DNA of 64,000 nt. Origin: Acidimicrobiia bacterium. Its GTDB lineage: Bacteria > Actinomycetota > Acidimicrobiia > IMCC26256 > PALSA-555. Shown piece by piece: positions 1 through 8,333 of this stretch. The stretch is from the NCBI GenBank assembly GCA_035948415.1, contig DASZJD010000123.1, positions 1 through 64,000 of the forward strand, in the 5' to 3' direction. Made by a program: the position numbers and the translations under genes. The notes under the pieces are model-generated. The model did not search any database and was not told the origin of the DNA. It saw only the letters and a list, made by a program, of their open reading frames with translations. Numbering within the stretch: position 1 is the stretch's first letter; every line of letters begins with the position of its first letter.

Positions 1-2
1 TG

Positions 3-1103
3 GAGATCCCCGCCCGCTACGGCGTCCGCCAGCCGGTGGGGGACAGCGTCGGCCCCGGTGGCATCAGCCGCGCGCTGCGCAGCGTCCCGGTGCTGCTGCG
101 CATCGCTCAGCAGGTGGCGCGACGCTGCCCCGACGCGCTGCTGCTGAACGTGACGAACCCGCTCTCGGCCCTGTGCCGCGTCGTGACCCGCGAGACCGCG
201 GTCCGCACCGTCGGCCTCTGCAACGAGGTGGTCGGTCTGCAGTTCGTCACCAGCCTCCTCCTCGACGCCGACCTCCGCCGGGTGGACCCGGTGGTGGCCG
301 GGGTCAACCACCTCCCCCTCGTCACGGCCCTGCGCGTCGACGGCGACGACGGGTTCGCGCGCCTCCGGGCCCTGCTCGAGGACGAGGAAGCTCAGCGCCA
401 GCCGCTCTGGATGAAGCCCCCGGCGGGGATGCACTACCAGAAGGTCAGTTCGGGCCCCACTTGGACGAAGGCCGACGTCATCGCTGGGAACCGGCTCAAG
501 CTGGAGTTGTTCCGACGGTTCGGCGTCCTGCCGGGCTCGTCGGACACCCACGTCGGCGAGTTCTTCCCGGGCTTCGTGACCGCCGCCTCCGACTTCGGGC
601 GCGACTGGTCGGTGCACCACTACGGGCTCCAGGGCCACATCGCCGACAAGCGCGCCGACGAGCAGGAGGTCGCCGAGCTGCTGGCCAGCGACGAGGTGAG
701 CCCGCATCCCTCCGGCGAGCTCGTGGCACCGCTGCTCGACTCGATCGTGCGCCAGGCGCCCCGGCCGCTGCCCGTCAACCTCCCGAACGCGGGCCAGGTT
801 CAGAACCTCGACGAGGGCACGGTCGTCGAGTGCATCGGCCTCGCCCAGGCCGGTGAGGTCGTCCCGCGCGACTCGGTCGACGTGCCGTCGATCCTGGGCG
901 AGCAGCTGCGCCGCGTCGCCGTCGCCGAGGAGCTCACGGTCGAGGCGGCCCTCAGCGGGAGCCGGACCACGGTCCTCGAGGCCATGCTGGCCGACCCCAT
1001 GGCCGGGCGGCTGCCCTACGAGCACGTCGTCGCGATGACCGACGAGCTCCTCGCTGCCACCAGGCCCTGGCTCCCGCAGTTCGCCGGTGACCAGCCGGGC
1101 TGA
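3..1103 (+). CDS. Glycoside hydrolase family 4 (6-phospho-glycosidase/alpha-glycosidase type), 5' end outside window
   Basis: The reading frame is open to the left edge, so the N-terminal NAD-binding glycine-rich part is missing and the GTG at 36 is not the true start. Family GH4 enzymes cleave glycosides by an NAD+- and Mn2+-dependent redox mechanism in the cytoplasm. Visible family marks in order: GPGGI, NVTNPLS, GLCNE (the Cys that ligates metal in GH4), GVNHL, and EFFPGF in the second half. The Asn after the metal Cys is as in 6-phospho-beta-glucosidases, whereas alpha-galactosidase-like members usually have His, but substrate cannot be fixed from this. A crotonase gene follows after 68 bases. 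Family assignment is firm, specificity open. Confidence 0.85.
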   Translation, partial: EIPARYGVRQPVGDSVGPGGISRALRSVPVLLRIAQQVARRCPDALLLNVTNPLSALCRVVTRETAVRTVGLCNEVVGLQFVTSLLLDADLRRVDPVVAGVNHLPLVTALRVDGDDGFARLRALLEDEEAQRQPLWMKPPAGMHYQKVSSGPTWTKADVIAGNRLKLELFRRFGVLPGSSDTHVGEFFPGFVTAASDFGRDWSVHHYGLQGHIADKRADEQEVAELLASDEVSPHPSGELVAPLLDSIVRQAPRPLPVNLPNAGQVQNLDEGTVVECIGLAQAGEVVPRDSVDVPSILGEQLRRVAVAEELTVEAALSGSRTTVLEAMLADPMAGRLPYEHVVAMTDELLAATRPWLPQFAGDQPG

Positions 1104-1171
1104 CCGGCCGCCATCGCGGACGCCCGGCGGAGGAGCGGCGTGACCCGCCCCGTGTCACCGGACGTCAGCGC

Positions 1172-1984
1172 GTGACCGACCGCTTCGCGGCGTTCGAGTC
1201 GCTCGACTTCGACCGACCCGACCCGGGGGTGCTGCGGATCACGCTCGCCGGCCCCGGGCTCAACGCCGTGAGCCCCCGCATGCATCGCGACCTGGCCTCG
1301 GTGTGGCCGGCGGTCGACGACGACCCGGCCACGGCCGCGGTCGTGGTGCGGGGCGCGGGCGAGGCCTTCTCGGCCGGCGGCAGCTTCGAGCTCATCGACG
1401 AGGTCGCCGAGAGCCACGACGCCCGCCTCCGGGTGATGCGCGAGACCCGCGACCTCGTCGTGCGCATGCTCGAGTGCTCGAAGCCGATCGTCTCCGCGAT
1501 CCGGGGTCCCGCGGTCGGTGCCGGGCTCGCGGTCGCGCTGCTCGCCGACATCTCCGTCGCGAGCCGCGCCGCCCGGCTCCTCGACGGTCACACGCGCCTG
1601 GGCGTGGCCGCCGGCGACCACGCCGTGCTGGTCTGGCCGCTGCTGTGCGGCATGGCGAAGGCGAAGTACCTGCTGCTCAGCTCGAAGACCGTGAGCGGCG
1701 AGGAGGCGGAGCGGATCGGCCTGGTCTCGCTGTGCGTCGACGACGACGACGTGGACGAGACGGCGCTCCAGGTGGCGCGAGAGCTCGCCGCCGGCTCCTC
1801 GAGCGCCATCCGGCTGACGAAGCTCGCCCTGAACGAGTGGTATCGAACCTTCACCCCCGCCTTCGACGCCTCGCTCGCCTACGAGTTCCTCGGCTTTGGC
1901 GGCACCGACATCCACGAGGGCATCGCGGCCGTGCGCGAGCGCCGGCGGCCGCGGTTCTCCGGCCCGGCCACGCCGGAGGGATGA
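1172..1984 (+). CDS. Enoyl-CoA hydratase/isomerase (crotonase) family protein
   Basis: A 270-residue crotonase-fold protein, probably acting on an acyl-CoA thioester in the cytoplasm. The [11 protein letters not shown] stretch (about residues 112-122) is the oxyanion-hole region. Neither catalytic glutamate of true enoyl-CoA hydratases is present: the usual PEI in the second active-site loop is replaced by [11 protein letters not shown]. This variant is shared by a large crotonase subgroup whose reaction I cannot name, so a plain hydratase function is doubtful. GTG start at 1172. It is followed after 16 bases by a RibD-like reductase on the same strand. Confidence 0.8.
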   Translation: MTDRFAAFESLDFDRPDPGVLRITLAGPGLNAVSPRMHRDLASVWPAVDDDPATAAVVVRGAGEAFSAGGSFELIDEVAESHDARLRVMRETRDLVVRMLECSKPIVSAIRGPAVGAGLAVALLADISVASRAARLLDGHTRLGVAAGDHAVLVWPLLCGMAKAKYLLLSSKTVSGEEAERIGLVSLCVDDDDVDETALQVARELAAGSSSAIRLTKLALNEWYRTFTPAFDASLAYEFLGFGGTDIHEGIAAVRERRRPRFSGPATPEG

Positions 1985-2000
1985 GCGGTCACCGGTCGGC

Positions 2001-2813
2001 ATGCCTCCGCCCGCGTCCTCGCCCGACCAGCCGATCCTCCGGGAGCTCTTCCCGGTGCCGGGGGACGCCGACCTCCACGCCCTCTACCGGCCGACGCTCA
2101 CTGCAACGCACGACCGCCACGTGCGCGTGAACATGATCTCGAGCGTCGACGGCGGCTCGTCGCGCGCCGGCACCTCGGGGTCGCTCGGCGGCACCGCCGA
2201 CCGGCTCGTGTTCACGGCCATCCGCTCGTTCGCCGATGTCATCGTCGTCGGGGCCGGCACCATGCGCGCCGAGGGCTACGGGCCGGCGCGCCTCGGCGAT
2301 CCCGACCGGCGGGCTCGCGTCGAGCGCGGCCAGTCGCCGGTGCCACCGATCGCCGTGGTCACCCAGCGCGTGGACCTCGACTGGGCCGCACCGTTCTTCG
2401 CCGCCGCCGAGGCCGCGCCGCTCATCGTCACCGCCGCGGCGTCACGCACGCGGGTGCCGGCCGAGGCGCCGGTCGCCGCCGTGCTCCTCGCGGGGACCGA
2501 CCGGGTCGACCTCACGTCGGCGCTCGCCGAGCTGTCCCAGCGGGGGTACCGCCGGGTCCTCGTCGAGGGCGGCCCCACGATCAACGGCGAGCTCGCGGCC
2601 GCGGACGCCGTCGACGAGCTGTGCCTCACCGTGGCACCGACGCTGCTCGGCGGCCCGAGCTCGAGGATCGTCCGCAGCGGCGACGAAGGACCGGCCCCGG
2701 CCATGCGCCTGGAGTCGGTCGTCACCGCCGACGGGTTCCTGTTCCTCCGCTACGGGCGCGAGCGCCCGCCCGCGCCGCCGTCCGGGTCAGGGCGTCCCGA
2801 CGCCGCCGGATGA
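2001..2813 (+). CDS. RibD C-terminal-domain / dihydrofolate reductase-like pyrimidine reductase family protein
   Basis: A 270-residue protein of the RibD_C fold, which in riboflavin synthesis reduces a pyrimidine ribosylamine with NADPH. It shows VNMISSVDG near residue 38 (substrate-binding start of the fold), VVGAGTMRAEGYGP, and VEGGPTINGEL, the glycine-rich NADPH site typical of the family. No deaminase domain is attached. The ATG at 2001 was chosen because homology begins just after it; frame-consistent upstream codons overlap the previous gene. The last 27 bases overlap the convergent TetR gene. Whether it serves riboflavin or another reduction is unknown; no other rib gene is nearby. Confidence 0.82.
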   Translation: MPPPASSPDQPILRELFPVPGDADLHALYRPTLTATHDRHVRVNMISSVDGGSSRAGTSGSLGGTADRLVFTAIRSFADVIVVGAGTMRAEGYGPARLGDPDRRARVERGQSPVPPIAVVTQRVDLDWAAPFFAAAEAAPLIVTAAASRTRVPAEAPVAAVLLAGTDRVDLTSALAELSQRGYRRVLVEGGPTINGELAAADAVDELCLTVAPTLLGGPSSRIVRSGDEGPAPAMRLESVVTADGFLFLRYGRERPPAPPSGSGRPDAAG

Positions 2814-3434
2814 CGACGCGTGCTGGGCCGGCTCGTCGGCCCGGATGCCGCGCAGGCCGAACCAGGCGAGCTCCGAGACCCACCGCGCCAGCTGCTCCGG
2901 CTCCGGGCCGGCCCCTCCGTCGGTCAGGGTGTCGCGGCTCGTCGCCTCGGCGACCCCGATCAACGCGTGCGCGAGCACCCTGCGGTGCTCGGGGGTGCCC
3001 TCGATCTCGATGAGGAGGCTGATGACTCCGGCGATCTGGTCGAGCAGGCGCTCGATGACGTCGGCGAACTCGGGGTCATTCCGAGCCGAGGCGCCGAACA
3101 GCAGCCGGAACGCGGCCTCGTTGCGGCTCGTGAACCAGAAGTAGGAGGCGAAGCCGGCCTCGACCCGCTCCCGGCCCGACTGGACCGCGGCGGTGGCCCG
3201 CTCGAGCTCACCGAGCAGGCGCTGGCCGAGGTCCCCGAGCAGCTCGACGAACAGCGCCCGCTTCGACGGGAAGTGCTGGTAGAGGACGGGCTTCGTGACG
3301 CCCGCCGCGGCGGCGATGTCGTCCATCGCGGTGGCGTGGAACCCTCGGTCGGCGAACACCGTGCAGGCCACGTCGAGGATCTGCTGGCGGCGCCGCTCGG
3401 CCGGCAGACGGGTCGTGACCGGGCGACCGGTCAT
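2787..3434 (-). CDS. TetR/AcrR family transcriptional regulator
   Basis: A 215-residue repressor-type protein. The N-terminal TetR helix-turn-helix reads ILDVACTVFADRGFHATAM...AAGVTKPVLYQHF (about residues 16-52). The C-terminal ligand domain is of a common actinobacterial type with no recognisable ligand. The start ATG at 3434 overlaps the stop codon of the aldo/keto reductase gene (ATGA), so the two are translationally coupled. Its target may be that operon, but no clear operator palindrome was seen at the reductase promoter. Confidence 0.88.
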   Translation of the reverse strand: MTGRPVTTRLPAERRRQQILDVACTVFADRGFHATAMDDIAAAAGVTKPVLYQHFPSKRALFVELLGDLGQRLLGELERATAAVQSGRERVEAGFASYFWFTSRNEAAFRLLFGASARNDPEFADVIERLLDQIAGVISLLIEIEGTPEHRRVLAHALIGVAEATSRDTLTDGGAGPEPEQLARWVSELAWFGLRGIRADEPAQHASSSGGVGTP

Positions 3435-4438
3435 GCGCTGGACTTCAAGGGCATCTGGTACCGGTCGACGTGATCGAAGTTGCGGTCCCACAGCTGGTCG
3501 AGCCGGGCCTTGTCCTCGAGCGTGAGTGGCCGGTCGGACGCGGCCGCGTACTCCCGCACCTCCTCGACGGTCACGCACGTGGGGAGCACGGTGGTGAACG
3601 CGGGGTTGGCGAGGATGCCGGCGATGGCCGCCTGCGCCATGGTCCGCTCCCCGTCATCCCAGAGGAAGGTGAGGGTCTCGGCCTTCTCGAAGTTGTCCAG
3701 CATGTTGTCTCGGTTTCGGTGGGCGCGATGGTCGTCGGCGGCGAACACCGTGTCGCGGTCGATCTTGCCCGAGAGCACGTCCGACGCGTGCGGCACGCGA
3801 GCGATGAGACCGACCCGGCCCTCGGTCACGCTCGGCTCGGCGGCGAAGGTCAGTCCAGGCTCCTGCTCCAGCACGTTGAACACCGTCTGCAGCGACGCGA
3901 TCGGGCGCCGCCGCAGCGATTCCAGGCCCTCCTGCACCCATCCGATCGCGGGGCCGAGGGCCACCCCGAGCTCGCGCACCTTCCCCTCGTCTCGGAGGCC
4001 CTCGAGCACCGCCCACAGCTCGTCGTCGAGGATCGGGTCCAGCCGGGCGTTGTGGAGCTGGTACAGGTCGACGTAGTCGGTGCCGAGCCGCCGGAGGGAC
4101 GCCTCGAGCTGGCCGCGGATCGACGCCGGACGCCAGTCCTGGGGACGCTCGGACTGGCCGGGATGCTGGCGGGGGGCGTCGATGTCGTAGCCGCACTTCG
4201 TCGTGAGGACGATCTCCTCGCGGTGGGCCGCGAGCAGCCCGGCCAGCAGCGATTCCCCGACGCCGTCGCGGCCGTAAACGGGCGCGGTGTCGAAGAAGGT
4301 GACGCCGGCGTCCAGGGCCGCGTGCAGCAGCCCGTCCTTGTCGTCGACCCGGCCCCACCAGTCGCTGGCAAGGGTCCAGGTTCCGAACCCGACCTCGGAG
4401 ACCATGAGCTCCGAAGCCCCGAACCGGCGGTATCGCAC
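3431..4438 (-). CDS. Aldo/keto reductase
   Basis: A 335-residue NADPH-dependent oxidoreductase of the AKR TIM-barrel family. The catalytic tetrad is complete: Asp50 and Tyr55 in DTAPVYG, Lys81 in LTTKCG, His129 in YQLHN. The GTG at 4438 is chosen over an ATG-like codon further upstream because GGAGGAG (4445-4451) lies 6 bases before it and homology starts at RYRRFG. A TAGCCT -10 box sits at 4468-4473. First gene of a two-gene operon with TetR. Substrate unknown. Confidence 0.88.
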   Translation of the reverse strand: MRYRRFGASELMVSEVGFGTWTLASDWWGRVDDKDGLLHAALDAGVTFFDTAPVYGRDGVGESLLAGLLAAHREEIVLTTKCGYDIDAPRQHPGQSERPQDWRPASIRGQLEASLRRLGTDYVDLYQLHNARLDPILDDELWAVLEGLRDEGKVRELGVALGPAIGWVQEGLESLRRRPIASLQTVFNVLEQEPGLTFAAEPSVTEGRVGLIARVPHASDVLSGKIDRDTVFAADDHRAHRNRDNMLDNFEKAETLTFLWDDGERTMAQAAIAGILANPAFTTVLPTCVTVEEVREYAAASDRPLTLEDKARLDQLWDRNFDHVDRYQMPLKSSA

Positions 4439-4467
4439 GGCGGTCTCCTCCAGCTGGCGACTGATCG

Positions 4468-4473
4468 AGGCTA
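4468..4473 (-). promoter_or_regulatory. -10 box of the aldo/keto reductase-tetR operon
   Basis: TAGCCT on the minus strand, 29 bases before the GTG at 4438, leaving a leader of about 20 bases with a GGAGGAG ribosome-binding site. Confidence 0.5.
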
Positions 4474-4498
4474 GATGCTGTCGCGACACATCGACGAA

Positions 4499-4786
4499 CT
4501 AGCCCTCGGTCGGCTCGCGCTCCGGCGGACGGCGCCGCGCCGCGTCCTCACGCTCGGCTGCCCGCAGGCCGTAGCTCAGCACGATCGGAACCGGCAGCAC
4601 CGCGATCGAGACGATCAGGGCCGCCACGGTCGCCACGACGGACCAGTTCGGGAACCCCGTGCTGGCGCCGACGACGAACGCGACGACGGCCAGGGCCATG
4701 GCGCCGTACCCGAGGCGCTGCGCGATCGTCACGAGGCGCCGGATGCGGGCGCGCCGAGCCACGATCGGGTCGTGCGTCTCGCTCAC
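4499..4786 (-). CDS. Small membrane protein of unknown function
   Basis: A 95-residue protein with two hydrophobic segments (about residues 22-46 and 54-76), a charged N-terminus rich in Arg and an Arg/Glu/Pro-rich C-terminal tail. I do not recognise a named family. The GTG start at 4786 overlaps the TGA stop of the glycosyltransferase (GTGA), which indicates translational coupling and decides against the TTG at 4798. It may be a membrane partner of that enzyme, which is inference from position only. Confidence 0.65.
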   Translation of the reverse strand: MSETHDPIVARRARIRRLVTIAQRLGYGAMALAVVAFVVGASTGFPNWSVVATVAALIVSIAVLPVPIVLSYGLRAAEREDAARRRPPEREPTEG

Positions 4787-5868
4787 CAGCGGTCCCAACC
4801 TACCTGGGCGAACGCCTGCGCCAACCGGCCCGGCAGCCGAGCCAAGGAGAGCTCCCGGCCGACGATCTGATGGTTGCGTCGGAGGACCTCGAGGTCGGGA
4901 TGCTCGACGAAGGAGGCGACGGCCAAAGCGTCTCCGATCGGCAGCACCTCCACGCCGAGGGCCAGCAGCTCGCTCAGCACGGGGTAGGGGGCGCAGGCGA
5001 CCGGGCGCTCGGCGAGCATCGCTTCGGCCACCGGGTTGCCGAAGCCCTCCCAGCTCGAGGGCATCACGACGAGGTCGGCCGCCGCGTACACGTCGGCGAC
5101 GCGCTCGGTTCGACCTCTCGTGACCGGCACGGTGGCGCCTGCAAGGATCCGCTCGACCTCGGGGCCGTAGCCGTCCTCGTCTGGCCCCGTGAGCCAGTAC
5201 CGCGTGCTGACCGACGGGTTTGCGTCGGCCAGCTGAGCAGCGAGCCCGAGCCCGGCGCGGATCCCTTTCCGTGGAATGGCCCGCGTGGGTTGGACGACGA
5301 CTTGCTCGTCCTCGCCTAACCCCAGCCGTCGACGGGTGCCGTCTCGGTCCCCTGGTGCCGGCTCTGGGTCGAAGGCGTTCCGGATGGTGACGGCCTCGAT
5401 CCCGCGCTCAGCGAGCGTGGCCCGGGCGTGGTCGCTGATTGTGACGTGGAGCGCCCCCGGCAGCGGCGGAGGCAGGCCGGGCGCCGGGGTGAGCTCGGGT
5501 CGTTCCCACGGGAGGTCGTGGTGGTGAAGCACGATCCGGCCCGGGAATCGCGCCAGCACCGCGGCGGCACCCGTTGCTGCGCTCGCATTCACGGGCAGGG
5601 AGAGCAGGTTCTCCACGACGACGACGTCGGCGCCAGCGATCGCCGCGTCCAGGGCGTCGAAGTCGGCTGAGACGGACACGTCGGCGCCGATCCGCAGGAA
5701 GGGCAGCGGCGTGTCGTCCCTCCGGCCCCCGTCTTCGAGCTCACCGGCGACGCGCCGGGTCTCGAAGCCGAGGGATCGCAGCGCCCACTCCCACTTCCGC
5801 GCCTCGACCGAGACGCCATCGGCGCCACCCAGCCGGTAGGAGAGCAAGACGGCGACCGGAGTCCTCAC
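4783..5868 (-). CDS. Glycosyltransferase family 4
   Basis: A 361-residue GT-B fold transferase, likely retaining, using a nucleotide-sugar donor at the inner face of the membrane or in the cytoplasm. The C-terminal donor domain carries the EX7E motif (Glu274 and Glu282 in WEGFGNPVAE). The N-terminal acceptor domain contains HHHDLPWE and TISDHAR. GTG start at 5868 with a CAGAAT -10 box 7 bases upstream, so the message is probably leaderless. Coupled to the small membrane protein downstream. Acceptor and sugar unknown. Confidence 0.85.
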   Translation of the reverse strand: MRTPVAVLLSYRLGGADGVSVEARKWEWALRSLGFETRRVAGELEDGGRRDDTPLPFLRIGADVSVSADFDALDAAIAGADVVVVENLLSLPVNASAATGAAAVLARFPGRIVLHHHDLPWERPELTPAPGLPPPLPGALHVTISDHARATLAERGIEAVTIRNAFDPEPAPGDRDGTRRRLGLGEDEQVVVQPTRAIPRKGIRAGLGLAAQLADANPSVSTRYWLTGPDEDGYGPEVERILAGATVPVTRGRTERVADVYAAADLVVMPSSWEGFGNPVAEAMLAERPVACAPYPVLSELLALGVEVLPIGDALAVASFVEHPDLEVLRRNHQIVGRELSLARLPGRLAQAFAQVGWDRW

Positions 5869-5875
5869 GACTCCG

Positions 5876-5881
5876 ATTCTG
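5876..5881 (-). promoter_or_regulatory. -10 box, leaderless glycosyltransferase gene
   Basis: CAGAAT, 7 bases before the GTG at 5868; fits the TANNNT pattern except for the first base. Confidence 0.4.
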
Positions 5882-5889
5882 TGCCCCGA

Positions 5890-6570
5890 TCAGGCCAGGG
5901 GATGATCGCCCGGGAGATAAGGGAGGCGCCGGTTGACGGCGTCAAGGACGGCGCGGACGGCGCCGAGGTCCGGCGACTGCCGGGCGAGCGCGGCGCCGAC
6001 CAGCTCGAACTCGTGCGGCGGATCAAGGTGGATGAGGGTCACCGCGACCACATCGTGGCTTCCGACCCGAGCCACGGACGCATCTTCAACCTCGAGCGCC
6101 TGGGCACCGTCGTGCAACTGTCGAAGCGCGTCGAGTGTCGCCGAAGCAACCAGGCGCAGCCGGGTCGCGCTGGCCGCCGAGCCCTCGGCGTAGCCGGTCG
6201 CCTCCAGGTCGCCCGATGAGAGGGTGATCCGGATCGTCGCACGACGGGTGTCGACCTGGGACTGGATCGCACCGATCGTCGTTCGGGCCAGGTCGGGCTT
6301 CGGCAGCTCACCCGGGCTCTCCCCCGTAGGGCCCAGCTGCACGACCGAGACGATTCGCCGATCGATATCCACGCCGAACGAGGCGAGAGCGACCGATTGC
6401 ACGTCACGCACGACCTGCTTCGGGTGTTTCCCTGGATGTGCCAGCACGTGCACCTCGAGGGGGCGACCCAGCGAGTCAGCGACAATTCGACACGCCACCA
6501 CGCCGGGAAGACGGGTGATCTCGTGTTCGATCGCTTGGGTGTCGACGCCAGCGATCTCCTGGTCGGCCAT
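5890..6570 (-). CDS. Hypothetical two-domain protein
   Basis: A 226-residue cytoplasmic protein with no signal peptide or membrane segment. The N-terminal third (about 10-85) starts AIEHEITRLPGVV and looks like a small alpha/beta domain of ACT or ferredoxin-like kind. The C-terminal part contains EATGYAEGSA and RLRLVASATLDAL, a recurring motif in uncharacterised proteins from deep actinobacteria as far as I recall. ATG 6570 is preferred over GTG 6573 because GAAGG lies 7 bases before it. No function is assigned. Confidence 0.7.
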   Translation of the reverse strand: MADQEIAGVDTQAIEHEITRLPGVVACRIVADSLGRPLEVHVLAHPGKHPKQVVRDVQSVALASFGVDIDRRIVSVVQLGPTGESPGELPKPDLARTTIGAIQSQVDTRRATIRITLSSGDLEATGYAEGSAASATRLRLVASATLDALRQLHDGAQALEVEDASVARVGSHDVVAVTLIHLDPPHEFELVGAALARQSPDLGAVRAVLDAVNRRLPYLPGDHPLA

Positions 6571-6606
6571 CACCCTGCCTTCGCATGCCCAACCACTTGA
6601 AATCGA

Positions 6607-6612
6607 AGATTA
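6607..6612 (-). promoter_or_regulatory. -10 box of the hypothetical gene
   Basis: TAATCT on the minus strand, 36 bases before ATG 6570; leaves a short leader carrying the GAAGG ribosome-binding site. Confidence 0.4.
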
Positions 6613-6719
6613 CGGAATCGAGGGACACGGGCCGCGGATGCCTCTGTGGCTGGCCGAGTCTCAGGAATGCTTGCGTGGATGAAAGGAGTCGATGAAACTG
6701 ACGTGACCTAAGTTCGTTG

Positions 6720-6862
6720 AGGGGCCGCAGTCCTGATGGGAGCGAAGCCGAACGGTGACCGATTGAGGGATTGGGCGCGCGGAGCCTCAAGCACTAAACC
6801 CTTGATGAGTCCGAAGGCGAATGCGAAGCTAACGGGCCCTCTACACGTGGGGAGGGGTAGCA
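6720..6862 (+). other. Non-coding leader before the 29-residue ORF; possible structured RNA
   Basis: No credible gene lies between 6571 and 6862. From about 6735 the strand is rich in short purine loops and small stems: CGG TGA CCG at 6764, TCAAG/CTTGA around 6787-6806, and a GGGCCC near 6835. It ends in a strong ribosome-binding site. CCGAAGGCGAATGCGAAGC followed by TAAC faintly recalls the 3' end of the c-di-AMP riboswitch but lacks its other conserved blocks, so no class is assigned. Confidence 0.25.
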
Positions 6863-6952
6863 ATGAGGAAAATGGTTGCGCGTGGAGCGCTAATCGGATG
6901 CGGCTTGGTCGCGATTGTGCTCGCGGGAGGAGCAAGCCGAATCTGGAAGTAG
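6863..6952 (+). CDS. 29-residue putative membrane peptide
   Basis: A short reading frame starting MRKMVARGALIGCGLV and ending RIWK. It has a positively charged N-terminus, one hydrophobic segment of about 15 residues containing a single Cys, and a basic C-terminus. GGGGAGGGG (6849-6857) sits 5-8 bases before the ATG, one of the strongest ribosome-binding sites in the window. Upstream of the HD-domain membrane protein, it could be a leader peptide or a small membrane regulator. No homologue is known to me. Confidence 0.5.
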   Translation: MRKMVARGALIGCGLVAIVLAGGASRIWK

Positions 6953-7154
6953 CGAGAAGAGGTCGGAAAGAACTCGACCCCGGATCAGTCGATCTGGAGT
7001 CTATGGGTCAAACGGCTCGGACGGTGGCGGTCTGCCGCCAAAGTGTCTACTCGGTCCACCCATCTTCTATTGGATCGCCACCGCCACTTGCCGTTCTGCT
7101 GCGGTACGGACGCCCTCAGTCCACGACGGCTCCCTCAAGCTGGCTGAATGCGAC
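6953..7154 (+). other. Intergenic stretch, no gene seen
   Basis: 202 bases between the small peptide and the HD-domain protein. The frame of the downstream gene stays open through it, but the encoded stretch is low-complexity and lacks a ribosome-binding site. A TATTGG-like -10 box around 7066 could serve the downstream gene. Confidence 0.35.
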
Positions 7155-8333
7155 ATGCTGAAGCGCGCGCCGCAGTCTCTTGCTCTAACTGCCGCAGGCG
7201 GAGCTGCCGCAGTCGTCGCGCTCTTGGTCGGAGCCAGTCATCAAGTCCTCGACCTGGTCGTCATTGGCACCGCGCTTGTCGTTGGCGATCTCTTCGATCT
7301 TCGGCCGGCGGGCCGCGCAAGCATTCCAGTGGGCTTCGCAGTCGTTGTTGTATTGTTGCGTGCCGCTACACCGCGAGAATTCATCACGGTCATCTTCGTA
7401 ACGGCAGTGGTGGCAGCAGCGCTACGTGCGGAGCCACAGCTAATTGGAGCGCGCGTTTTCCTCCTAACCGAGATCCTGACGGCAGGGCTACTCGCCGGTG
7501 CAGTCTTCCGTGTCATCCTCGGATCGACGAGCGCAAATTCGAGAATCGGCGTGCTATCGGCTCTCGCTGGGGCCGCGATTGCACAGATACTCGTTATCGA
7601 TCTCGTCGCATTCCAAAGGGACCATCGATTGGCCGCCGTCGGACGCCGGGGTGCCGACGTTGCGGTGGTTACGAGCGGCATCTTGATGGCCGTCGGCTAC
7701 GGCGGCTTGGGAGGTCAAGGTCGGCTCGGTCTCTGGGGTCCCTTGCTATTCTCGATTCCCCTCTTCGCCGCTTGGTATTCATTCGAGTTGCTCAGACGGA
7801 CTCGCCGCACGTTTCGTCAAACGGTTCGCGCCCTGGGTATCGCTCCTGAGCTTGGCGGCTTAACAAGGTCGGGCCATATCGAACGCGTCGCCACCCTCTC
7901 TGTATCGCTAGGTCAGGAGCTAGGGGTGACGGCTGGTCAACTCGAGGACCTGGAGACGGCGGCCTGGCTCCACCACCTCGGAGCCGTGTGCATCGATGAT
8001 CCGACTCCCGGTGAGCAACCCGATGCAATGGAAGTGGCTCGCGCCGGTGCAAAAATGTTGCGCACGAGCCACGCGCTAGCGAGCGCCGGCGACATTGTGG
8101 CTTCGGAGCCCAGTCTGCACCGGCCGCCGCATCTCGATTCGGAGCCGGCGTCGGCTCTCCTCGGCCAGATACTGAAAGTCGCCAGCGCCTACGACGAGCT
8201 AACTGAAGGTGACGATGCGCACGCTTCATGGGCTGTTGAGGCGCTTTTCACTGGCCCGGCCTATGTCTATGACGGGCGAGTCCTGACTGCGCTCGAGCGG
8301 GTTCTCTCGAAGCGTGGCCATCTTTCGAGATGA
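7155..8333 (+). CDS. Membrane protein with degenerate HD phosphohydrolase domain
   Basis: A 392-residue protein. Residues 1-212 hold about six membrane segments (a MASE-like sensor region with GDLFDLRPAGR between segments). Residues 235-385 resemble an HD-GYP/HD phosphohydrolase: HIERVATLSVSLGQELG followed by LETAAWLHHLG. In active enzymes the last motif is HD; here it reads His273-His274, so the metal-binding Asp is missing and hydrolase activity is doubtful. It may be a sensor that binds but does not cleave a nucleotide. ATG 7155 was chosen at the start of the first membrane segment; the start is not supported by a ribosome-binding site. Confidence 0.7.
   Translation: MLKRAPQSLALTAAGGAAAVVALLVGASHQVLDLVVIGTALVVGDLFDLRPAGRASIPVGFAVVVVLLRAATPREFITVIFVTAVVAAALRAEPQLIGARVFLLTEILTAGLLAGAVFRVILGSTSANSRIGVLSALAGAAIAQILVIDLVAFQRDHRLAAVGRRGADVAVVTSGILMAVGYGGLGGQGRLGLWGPLLFSIPLFAAWYSFELLRRTRRTFRQTVRALGIAPELGGLTRSGHIERVATLSVSLGQELGVTAGQLEDLETAAWLHHLGAVCIDDPTPGEQPDAMEVARAGAKMLRTSHALASAGDIVASEPSLHRPPHLDSEPASALLGQILKVASAYDELTEGDDAHASWAVEALFTGPAYVYDGRVLTALERVLSKRGHLSR

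Noticed and set aside
6735-6850. c-di-AMP (ydaO-type) riboswitch
   Set aside because: Only short blocks (CCGAA, AGCTAAC) resemble it; the conserved 5' half and spacing are missing.
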